Assembly (NCBI GenBank): GCA_019745575.1
Contig: JAIETA010000102.1
Span: 1 to 61,381, forward strand
Source of the DNA: Reyranella sp.
GTDB taxonomy: Bacteria > Pseudomonadota > Alphaproteobacteria > Reyranellales > Reyranellaceae
Reading direction: 5' to 3'
DNA length: 61,381 nucleotides
Shown here piece by piece: positions 54,930 through 61,381 of this stretch. Below the pieces are notes generated by a model. That model did no database searches. It saw only the letters and a list, made by a program, of their open reading frames with translations, and had not been told where the DNA came from. The stretch's first letter is position 1, and every line of letters starts with the position of its first letter. The translations under genes were made by a program, and so were the position numbers.

Positions 54930-55934
54930 TCAGGCCAGATAGCGCAGGCAGCCCGTCTCCTCGAGCACCGGATCGAGCCTGCGCCGCGCCTTGGCCGGCA
55001 GCGCGGCCAGCCGCTTGCGCAGCGCATCGAAGCACTTGCCCTGGTAGCGGAACGGCCCCTGGGCATAGGGCCGGCCGAGCAGCTCGACCTCGAACGCGGC
55101 CGCCCCGTCCTGCAACGCACGGGCATTGGCGGCAAGGAACGGCAGGTAGGTGCGGCCGGCGTGCTGCAGCAGCGCCGTGATGCCGGGCGGCAGCGGCTGT
55201 GCGGCGTCGATCCACGTGCCCTCCACGCCCGAGGCATCGTCGAGCCGCATCAGCCAGCAGAACACGTCGGGCGCGCGCGCCCGCATCTCGGCGGCCGGCG
55301 TCGGGTCGACCGACAGGATCTGGAGCTGGCCGTAGAAGCCGAAGTCGGCCAGCGAGGGCCGCGATCCCAGCAGGAACGGCAGCTCACGCAGGTGACGGTC
55401 GAGCGCCTCGAGCACGAAGTGGTAGCTCTCCTCGATCACCGGCCGGTTCTGCTCGGTGCAGCCGACCAGCGCCATGCGTCCGACCTGGCGGTCGTTGAAG
55501 GCCTGCATCTCGCGCCGCCGCGCGCCCTCTTCCATGACCGGATCGCGCGAGCTCACGATCCAGACCTGGGCGAAGGCGCGGTCGGCGGCGTAGTACCAGC
55601 GGTAATGGAACATCATCTTGGTGATCCATTCGTCGCCAAAATCTTCCAGGAGGTCGCTGAGATAGGCGAGGCCGGGGTCGTCGGGGATCACCGAGCGCTG
55701 GCCGGGATGCTCGCGCTCCAGCGCATGGGCGAGCGGCGTCGAGTCGTTCATCTGCCGGCCGTCGGGGAAGCGCAGCACTGGGATGACCGGCGGCAGGCCG
55801 GCCGCCACCGCCACGTCGCGCGGGTTGCCGGTGGCGTGCCAGACGAAGGGCAGCCGGCGGTAGCGCAGCAGCGCCCGCATCTTCACCGAGTAGGGCGACG
55901 GGTTCAGGCCGTGCAGGGCGTAGGCGCCGCTCAC
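54930..55934 (-). CDS. glutathione S-transferase family protein
   Basis: GST-like protein of 334 aa, longer than the usual 200-230. The thioredoxin-like N-terminal domain starts ALHGLNPSPYSVKMRALL and includes IPVLRFPDGRQMNDSTPLAHAL with the Asn/Asp-Ser glutathione contact. The all-helical second domain contains FLLGSRPSLADFGFYGQL. An extra C-terminal part of about 90 residues follows. The start is GTG at 55934, overlapping the acyl-CoA dehydrogenase stop (GTGA). The pairing suggests detoxification of a product of that dehydrogenase. Confidence 0.82.
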   Translation of the reverse strand: MSGAYALHGLNPSPYSVKMRALLRYRRLPFVWHATGNPRDVAVAAGLPPVIPVLRFPDGRQMNDSTPLAHALEREHPGQRSVIPDDPGLAYLSDLLEDFGDEWITKMMFHYRWYYAADRAFAQVWIVSSRDPVMEEGARRREMQAFNDRQVGRMALVGCTEQNRPVIEESYHFVLEALDRHLRELPFLLGSRPSLADFGFYGQLQILSVDPTPAAEMRARAPDVFCWLMRLDDASGVEGTWIDAAQPLPPGITALLQHAGRTYLPFLAANARALQDGAAAFEVELLGRPYAQGPFRYQGKCFDALRKRLAALPAKARRRLDPVLEETGCLRYLA

Positions 55935-57139
55935 AGACCGAGGACTGCCTTGGCGATGATGTTGCGCTGGACTTCGTTCGATCCGGCATAGATCGAGGCG
56001 GCGCGGTTGTTGAGGTAGAGCGGCATCGCGGTGATGCCCCAGTCCGGCGTCACGTTGGGCGCATTGTGGCCGAGCAGCCGCGCCTCGGGCTCGAACGGCG
56101 CGGCATACCAGGCCAGCGCCTCGACGCCGAGATGGTCGATCTTCTGCGAGGTCTCGCTGCCCCTGATCTTCATGGCCGACGAGGCGGCCCCGGGGTTGCG
56201 GCCGCGGCTGAGGTCGGACAGCACTTGCAGCTCGATCATCTCCAGCGCCTGGATGTCCATCTCCGCCTCGGCCAGCCGCTCGGCGAAGCTGCGCTCGCCG
56301 GCCAGCCGACCCGAGCCGTCGGCCGCCTCCTCGCGGGCGATGCGGCGGAGATCCTCCAGCCGGGCATAGAGGTTCGGCGTATAGGCTTCGCCGCCGCGCT
56401 CGAACTCGAGCAGGTACTTGGCCACCGTCCAGCCGGCATTCTCCGGCCCGATGCGGTTGGCGACAGGCGTCCGCACATTGTCGAAGAACACCTGGTTGAC
56501 CTCGTGGTCGCCGGCCAGCGTCACGATCGGCTTCACGCTGAGGCCCGGCACGTCCATCGAATCGATCAGCACGAAGGAGATGCCGTCCTGCGGCTTGCCT
56601 TCGGTGGCGGTGCGCACCAGGCAGAACATGTGGTTGGCGACATGCGCGCCCGTGGTCCACAGCTTGGTGCCGTTGATGACGTAGTCGTCGCCGTCGCGCA
56701 CCGCCCGCGTCTTCAGGCTGGCGAGATCGGAGCCCGAACCGGGCTCGGAGTAGCCCTGGCAGAACACGATGTCGCCGGACACGATGCGCGGCAGGTACTT
56801 GGCCTTCTGCTCTGGCGTGCCGTACTTCATGATCACGGGCCCCACCATGCGGATGCCCATGCTGAAGATGCGCGGCGCGTCGGCCGCGGTGCACTCGCGC
56901 GAGAAGATGTAGCGCTGCGTGGCGCTCCAGCCGGTGCCGCCGTATTCCTTGGGCCAGGTCGGCGCCGACCAGCCGCGCTTGGCCAGCACCTTGTGCCAGC
57001 GGAAGCCGGCGGCGAAGTCGGTGAAGACGCCGCCCGTCTTGCGGCCGGCCTCGCGCAGGTCCTCGGTCAGGTTCTCGTCGAGAAAGCGGCGGACCTCGTC
57101 GCGAAAGGCCTCGTCCTGGGCGCTGAGAGCTAGATCCAC
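55931..57139 (-). CDS. acyl-CoA dehydrogenase family protein
   Basis: FAD-dependent dehydrogenase of 402 aa that introduces a 2,3-double bond into an acyl-CoA. CQGYSEPGSGSDLA is the first family signature, KLWTTGAHVANHMF follows, and the C-terminus YAGSNEVQRNIIAKAVLGL closes the active site. The start is GTG at 57139, supported by GGAGGA five bases upstream on the minus strand. This subgroup often acts on branched, aromatic or cholesterol side-chain acyl-CoAs, but assignment needs comparison. Confidence 0.9.
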   Translation of the reverse strand: MDLALSAQDEAFRDEVRRFLDENLTEDLREAGRKTGGVFTDFAAGFRWHKVLAKRGWSAPTWPKEYGGTGWSATQRYIFSRECTAADAPRIFSMGIRMVGPVIMKYGTPEQKAKYLPRIVSGDIVFCQGYSEPGSGSDLASLKTRAVRDGDDYVINGTKLWTTGAHVANHMFCLVRTATEGKPQDGISFVLIDSMDVPGLSVKPIVTLAGDHEVNQVFFDNVRTPVANRIGPENAGWTVAKYLLEFERGGEAYTPNLYARLEDLRRIAREEAADGSGRLAGERSFAERLAEAEMDIQALEMIELQVLSDLSRGRNPGAASSAMKIRGSETSQKIDHLGVEALAWYAAPFEPEARLLGHNAPNVTPDWGITAMPLYLNNRAASIYAGSNEVQRNIIAKAVLGL

Positions 57140-57144
57140 GAGAG

Positions 57145-57150
57145 TCCTCC
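57145..57150 (-). promoter_or_regulatory. ribosome binding site selecting a GTG start
   Basis: GGAGGA on the minus strand five bases before the GTG at 57139 of the acyl-CoA dehydrogenase gene. No ATG is available in this position, so the site fixes the start. Confidence 0.65.
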
Positions 57151-57273
57151 GATGTGACTGTCCACAGAAGCTAGCGGCCTGCCCGGCCGGCCGTCCAGAG
57201 CGCGGCTGACAGCGGCTTCCGAGGGGCGGTATGGTTCTTGCCTCGGACTGCGTGCCCGGCCGCGGAGGTTTCT

Positions 57274-58206
57274 ATGGCCAAACTGCTTCGTCTGATCGCC
57301 CTTCTCCTGATCGCCCTGCCCGCCGCGGCGCAGGACAGGAAGCAGGTCGACCTCGCCCTGGTCCTGGCCATCGACATCTCCGGCAGCATCGACCCCGAGG
57401 AAGCCCGCCTGCAGCGCCAGGGCTATGTCGAGGCGTTCCGCGACCCGGCGATCGTCCAAGCCATCCTGGGCGGCAACAACGGCCGCATCGCCGTCGCCTA
57501 CTACGAATGGTCCGACGCCTGGGTGCAGAAGCTCCTGATCGACTGGACCCTGCTCGACTCGGAGGCGGCCATCGCCGATTTCACCGCCCGCCTCGCCCGC
57601 GCCCCGGTGTCGATCGCCCGGCGCACCTCGATCAGCGGCGCCATCCGCTACGCCATCCCGCTGTTCGGCCGCAGCCCCTACGACGCCGACCGCAAGGTGC
57701 TCGACATCTCGGGCGACGGCTCCAACAACGACGGCGGCCTCGTCACCGACATACGCTACGAGGCGCTGAAGGAGCGCATCGTCATCAATGGACTGCCGAT
57801 CATGAACGACCGGCCCAACCCCTTCGGCTTCCCCAGCGAAACCGACCTCGACCGCTACTACCTGCACTGCGTCACGGGTGGCCCGCGCTCCTTCGTCGAG
57901 GTCGCCGTCAACTTCGAGGACTTCCCCCGCGCCGTGCGCAAGAAGCTGCTGCAGGAGGTGGCCGACATCGGCCCGCGCCCAGGATTCGGCCCGGGGTTCA
58001 GCCCCGAGTTCGGCCGCGACTTCGACATCGGCGACCTCGGCGTCGACCGCGACGGCGTCGAGCTCGCCCAGACGCCGCGCCGCCCGAAGAGCGCCGACGA
58101 GGACTACACCCGCTTCGTGCGGCCCGAATACGAGCTGGGCTGCGATGTCGGCGAGCGCCGCTCCCGCGAATTCTGGCAGCGCCGCTTCGGAGTCACACCG
58201 GACTGA
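57274..58206 (+). CDS. DUF1194 protein (von Willebrand A-like, exported)
   Basis: Exported protein of 310 aa with a vWA-type fold. The signal peptide MAKLLRLIALLLIALPAAAQ is clear. The metal-ion-dependent adhesion site appears as LAIDISGSIDPEEARLQ, with DISGDGSNNDGG later. The C-terminus is acidic and Gly/Phe-rich. DUF1194 proteins are common in alphaproteobacteria and may mediate periplasmic protein contacts. GGAGG precedes the ATG at 57274, which I prefer over upstream in-frame codons. Confidence 0.85.
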   Translation: MAKLLRLIALLLIALPAAAQDRKQVDLALVLAIDISGSIDPEEARLQRQGYVEAFRDPAIVQAILGGNNGRIAVAYYEWSDAWVQKLLIDWTLLDSEAAIADFTARLARAPVSIARRTSISGAIRYAIPLFGRSPYDADRKVLDISGDGSNNDGGLVTDIRYEALKERIVINGLPIMNDRPNPFGFPSETDLDRYYLHCVTGGPRSFVEVAVNFEDFPRAVRKKLLQEVADIGPRPGFGPGFSPEFGRDFDIGDLGVDRDGVELAQTPRRPKSADEDYTRFVRPEYELGCDVGERRSREFWQRRFGVTPD

Positions 58207-58264
58207 ACGCTTCCTATCTTGCGCGGTCCCCTTCCTGCTCAAGCCGCTGATTCCCCTGAGTTTT

Positions 58265-58738
58265 TCATCGATTCCGCGGCCGAAAAACGGGAAGGATTCC
58301 GGGACATTTTTTCACCCCCCGCCGGTCGAGATAGTCGAGCACCCGGATGGAGGCGAGGTGGGTAAAAGTCCGCCGCCAGCCGACCTTCAGCCCCTTGTAG
58401 TAGACGCAGCGCAGCTCGCCCTCGCGCAGGATGGCCATCAGCCTGTCCTCCGCGATCTGCCGGCGTTGCTCCAGAATATCGTCCCAGTGGCCGCGGAACT
58501 TCGCGTCGCGCGCCCGCCAACGGTACAGCGTCGACAGCGGCACGCCGGTGCGCTTGGCGGCCAGGCTGACCTCGCCGCAGTGCCGCAACTGGCGAAGAAA
58601 GAACACTTTCAGTCGCCGCGGCAGGCGCCGCTTCGGCGGCGCCCTGAGGATCCGCGCCAGCAAGTCCGCGGCGCTCCAGGCCGGCGGGGCGTCCGCGCCG
58701 GCGTCGGCGGGCGGGTTCGATGTTTGCAAGACATCCAT
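58265..58738 (-). CDS. helix-turn-helix protein of unknown function
   Basis: Basic protein of 157 aa. A central helix-turn-helix reads CGEVSLAAKRTGVPLSTLYRWRARD, as in phage terminase small subunits and homeodomain-like DNA-binding proteins. The C-terminal part is Arg/Lys-rich (RRTFTHLASIRVLDYLDRRGVKK). GGAGGAACGG lies upstream of the ATG on the minus strand. No phage genes surround it, so a prophage remnant or a stand-alone regulator are both possible. Confidence 0.65.
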   Translation of the reverse strand: MDVLQTSNPPADAGADAPPAWSAADLLARILRAPPKRRLPRRLKVFFLRQLRHCGEVSLAAKRTGVPLSTLYRWRARDAKFRGHWDDILEQRRQIAEDRLMAILREGELRCVYYKGLKVGWRRTFTHLASIRVLDYLDRRGVKKCPGILPVFRPRNR

Positions 58739-58818
58739 GGCCGTTCCTCCTTCTCCTTGGATCGGATCAACGGCTGGATGAATAATACATTCCTATCGTC
58801 CTGTCAAACCCGCCGCCC

Positions 58819-60351
58819 CTATCCCTGCCCCGCGAAAAACGCGTCCGGCCCCTCGACCTCGACCAGCTTTCCCTTGCGGATTTCGAGGAACCGCGTTGCC
58901 GCCGTGCGGGCAAAATAGCGGTCGTGGCTGACGAACAGGCAGGAGACGTCGCTCTCTTCCAGCTCGGCCTCCAGCGCCTCCTGGCCTTCGATGTCGAGAT
59001 GGTTGGTCGGCTCGTCCAGCAGGTAGAAGTTGGGCCGCAGCAGTTTTAGGCGCAGAAACACCAGCCGCGCGCGCTCGCCGTGGCTCAGAAGGCCGATCGG
59101 TTGGCGGACGCGCGCAAAGGCGAAGCCCGCCTGGGCGAGCAGGCGGACGGCCTCCTTCTCGGTCGCGCCCTCGGCACCCACGACATAATCCAGGATCGTC
59201 GTTTCGAGCGGCAGGTCGCGCATGGTCTGGTCGAAATAGACCAGGCGGCACGACGGGTTGAAACGGATCGCCGCCCGGCCGTCATAGTGCTGCAGCGCCG
59301 GATCGTAGGCGGCGGCCAGCGCCGACAAGAGCGTCGACTTGCCCGCGCCGTTGGCCCCCAGCACCGCCACGCGGTCGCCGGCGGCCACGGTCAGCCGGTC
59401 GATGGCCAGCAGCCTGCGCCCGCCGCCCGGCACGGTGACGTCGAGGTTGGAAAGCCTGAGCGCCACCTTGGCGTCGATCTCGCCCTCGCTGAGCTCGAGG
59501 CGCCGTTCGCGCGCCGTAAAAGTCTGGGTCCGCTCGGCCTCGATCTTCGCAATCCGCGACTCGACGGCGTTCTTGCGCTTGTTGAGGTCGGGGTTCTTGA
59601 CTGCCCAGACCTTGTAGCGCGCCGCCGCCCGCTCCAGGCGCTCGATCTCCTTCGCTTCCAGGCGGCTGCGCGCCGCCGCCGCCGCGTCGCGGCGCAGCAG
59701 CTCCTCGCGGGCCAGCGAAAAGCGCGTCTTGAAGGCATGGACGCCGTCGCTGCGCAGGAACAGCGTGCGCTCGGTCACTCGGTCGAGGCACTCGCGGTCG
59801 TGACTCACGATCAGCATCGGCACCTTGAAATCGACCGTGAGCCAGCGCTCCAGCGTGGCGATATTGGCGAGGTCGAGATGGTTGGTCGGCTCGTCGAGGA
59901 TCAGGAGGTCGGGCTCCTCCAGCCGCGCCGCCGCCGCGATCAGCAGCAGCCGCTGCCAGCCGCCCGACAGGGTGCCGAAGGTCTGGTCGGCGATCTCCGG
60001 CGCGACGCCGATCTCGTCGAGCAGCACGTCGATGCGCCAGTCCTCGCCGCCCAGGCCCGCGCGGTCCAGCGACGCCGCCAGCACCTCGCGCACCGCCCGG
60101 CCGGCCAGCCCCTCGGGAACGTCCTGCGGCAGGCTGCCGACCCTGAGGCCGCGCGAGCGGATCACCTGGCCGGCGTTGAGCTCCAGCTCGCCGGTCAGGC
60201 ACTTCAGCAGGGTCGACTTGCCGGCGCCGTTGTCGCCGACCAGCGCCGTGCGCGCCGCGTCGAGCAGGAACGAGACGCCCTCGAAGACCCGCTTCGCGCC
60301 GTAGTGGAAGGCGGCATTCTCCATGCCCAGCACGGCCTGACGCGGCGCCAT
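58819..60351 (-). CDS. ABC-F family ATPase
   Basis: Cytoplasmic protein of 510 aa with two ABC ATPase domains and no membrane part. Walker A motifs are GDNGAGKS and GANGAGKS, signatures LSGGW and LSHGE, and Walker B motifs LLILDEPTNHLD and FYLLDEPTNHLD. A charged linker (RSRLEAKEIERLERAAARYKVW) joins the domains. ABC-F proteins act on ribosomes, in translation quality control or antibiotic protection. The short linker suggests a housekeeping Uup/EttA-like role rather than drug resistance. AGGAG precedes the ATG at 60351. Confidence 0.92.
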   Translation of the reverse strand: MAPRQAVLGMENAAFHYGAKRVFEGVSFLLDAARTALVGDNGAGKSTLLKCLTGELELNAGQVIRSRGLRVGSLPQDVPEGLAGRAVREVLAASLDRAGLGGEDWRIDVLLDEIGVAPEIADQTFGTLSGGWQRLLLIAAAARLEEPDLLILDEPTNHLDLANIATLERWLTVDFKVPMLIVSHDRECLDRVTERTLFLRSDGVHAFKTRFSLAREELLRRDAAAAARSRLEAKEIERLERAAARYKVWAVKNPDLNKRKNAVESRIAKIEAERTQTFTARERRLELSEGEIDAKVALRLSNLDVTVPGGGRRLLAIDRLTVAAGDRVAVLGANGAGKSTLLSALAAAYDPALQHYDGRAAIRFNPSCRLVYFDQTMRDLPLETTILDYVVGAEGATEKEAVRLLAQAGFAFARVRQPIGLLSHGERARLVFLRLKLLRPNFYLLDEPTNHLDIEGQEALEAELEESDVSCLFVSHDRYFARTAATRFLEIRKGKLVEVEGPDAFFAGQG

Positions 60352-60494
60352 TGTCACTCCTGCAAGTCCGCGATTGAAAGCGGAGCGGCGGTTTTGAGGG
60401 GCGAAGCGCCGCTCGTCAACCGCAGGCGCGGGCATTGTCTTTGCCGGCCCGGCCGGTCAGCCTGCGCCTCCGGAGCATCCGAGGAGACGGGAAC

Positions 60495-61295
60495 ATGAGC
60501 GTCGTCGAAACCGAACGCCACGGGCAGGTGCTCGTGGTCCGCATGAACCGCCCGGAGCGGCTGAACGCGCTCAATCACGAGATGCGCACCGAACTGGCCA
60601 TGACCTGGGCCGCGTTCCGCCACGACCGCGAGCTCGAGGTCGCGATCTTCACCGGCGCCGGCCGCGGCTTCTGCGCCGGCGAGGACATGAAGGAGTCGCT
60701 GCAGAAGGGCGTGGCCGGCGGCACGCGGCCGGCCGTGGAGGACCCGTTCATGTCGGGTGCGCTGGAGAAGCCGGTGATCGCCGCCATCAACGGCTTCGCC
60801 ATGGGCGGCGGCTTCATGCTGGTCGAGCGCACCGACCTCCGGGTGGCCGTGCGCGAAGCGGTGTTCGAGGTCTCCGAGGCCAAGCGCTGGCTGCTGGGCG
60901 GTTACAACCACGGCCACATCGCCAACCTGCCCTATCCCGTCGCCATGGAAATGGCGCTGGGCTTCCGCTTCACGGCGCAGCGCTTCTACGAGGTCGGCTT
61001 CCTCAACCGCCTGGTCGAGGCCGACCAGCTGATGCCGACGGCGCTCGCCATGGCCGAGCACCTGCTCACCCTGCCGCCGGCTTCTAGGGTCAACACTGTG
61101 CACATGATGCGCCAGATGCGGCCCACGCCGGCGCCGGAGATGCAGCGCCTGGCCGCCGCCCTGCACGATCACGGCGCCAAGAGCGACCTGATGGAATCGC
61201 GGGCGGCCTTCGCCGAAAAGCGCAAGCCCAACTTCAAGGGCTGGAACGATCCCGAGGACCGCTACCGCCTGCCGACGCTCGACAAGGTGAGGTGA
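60495..61295 (+). CDS. enoyl-CoA hydratase/isomerase family protein
   Basis: Crotonase-fold protein of 266 aa. GFCAGEDMKES and NGFAMGGGFMLVERTDLRV are the oxyanion loops. The active-site segment FEVSEAKRWLLGGYNHG has Glu, and a second Glu follows in AMEMALGFR. A longer C-terminus ends DPEDRYRLPTLDKVR. GAGGAGACGG precedes the ATG at 60495. Divergent from the ABC-F gene. Fourth crotonase paralogue in the window, clearly distinct from the other three. Confidence 0.88.
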   Translation: MSVVETERHGQVLVVRMNRPERLNALNHEMRTELAMTWAAFRHDRELEVAIFTGAGRGFCAGEDMKESLQKGVAGGTRPAVEDPFMSGALEKPVIAAINGFAMGGGFMLVERTDLRVAVREAVFEVSEAKRWLLGGYNHGHIANLPYPVAMEMALGFRFTAQRFYEVGFLNRLVEADQLMPTALAMAEHLLTLPPASRVNTVHMMRQMRPTPAPEMQRLAAALHDHGAKSDLMESRAAFAEKRKPNFKGWNDPEDRYRLPTLDKVR

Positions 61296-61304
61296 CTGGT
61301 CTCG

Positions 61305-61325
61305 CCTCCCCCGACTCGGGGGAGG
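61305..61325. repeat. short palindromic intergenic element
   Basis: CCTCCCCCGA and TCGGGGGAGG are perfect complements around a single base, just after the last crotonase gene. It resembles the short GC-rich palindromes scattered between genes in many alphaproteobacteria. No T-run follows, so it is not a typical terminator. The window ends 56 bases later without another gene. Confidence 0.45.
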
Positions 61326-61381
61326 TGCCCCGTAGGTACGGACCGGGTAGATAGGTAACACAGTAGACCGGGAGGATGGGT

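Noticed and set aside
53093..55180. Plus-strand open frame of nearly 700 codons across the dehydrogenase and ABC genes
   Set aside because: Covers two real genes in other frames and strands and has no recognisable domain.

Overview
The window is a GC-rich (high-60s percent by eye), gene-dense piece of a bacterial chromosome with about 60 protein genes, many overlapping by 1-4 bases (ATGA, GTGA, TGATG, CTAG junctions). Gene content points to an alphaproteobacterium of the Rhodospirillales/Reyranella type. Reasons are the yajC-secD-secF-Mth938-squalene/phytoene synthase neighbourhood, the aapJQMP general amino-acid ABC transporter, and many acyl-CoA and enoyl-CoA enzymes. The genus is inference only. 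No rRNA, tRNA, CRISPR array, integrase or transposase was seen.

Layout. 105-4367 (minus): flavin monooxygenase, alpha/beta hydrolase, an exported protein, squalene/phytoene synthase-like protein. 4474-8856: a PuuD-type membrane protein, then the Sec accessory operon yajC-secD-secF-Mth938. 8974-10433: DUF815 ATPase and a PNPOx-like flavoprotein. 10511-16522: a MarR-controlled divergent locus with a PaaI-type thioesterase and MarR one way, and a ferredoxin reductase, an SDR, a short PaaA-like di-iron oxygenase, an unknown protein and an M81 peptidase-like protein the other way. 16529-20520: pirin, a CoA-binding ligase subunit, an M23 peptidase. 20663-26291: aap transporter with two substrate-binding genes, the second frameshifted. 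26345-31927: dTDP-3-amino-3,6-dideoxyhexose enzymes, two EamA transporters, FolB and a PTR1-like pteridine reductase. 31983-37154: oxidoreductases, lipoprotein hydrolase, nitronate monooxygenase, VOC protein, a lone LivM permease.

37151-45668 is an acyl-CoA/isoprenoid-type catabolic stretch: three crotonase-fold enzymes, a GNAT-TetR pair divergent from a P450-thiolase-quinone oxidoreductase operon across a perfect 18-bp palindrome, and two secreted unknowns in visibly AT-richer DNA. 45723-61295 holds a threonine aldolase-epimerase-molybdoenzyme run, TauE, a flavodoxin-fold reductase, the CbpA/CbpM chaperone pair, an alcohol dehydrogenase, an ABC membrane domain without ATPase, a GST/acyl-CoA dehydrogenase pair, DUF1194, an HTH protein, an ABC-F ATPase and a fourth crotonase.

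The best candidate for a new system is the 10.5-14.8 kb locus. It has the parts of a phenylacetyl-CoA epoxidase-like route (oxygenase, reductase, dehydrogenase, PaaI-like thioesterase, MarR regulator and perfect operator), but reduced to one short PaaA-like subunit plus an unrecognised helical protein, with no PaaB, PaaC or PaaD.
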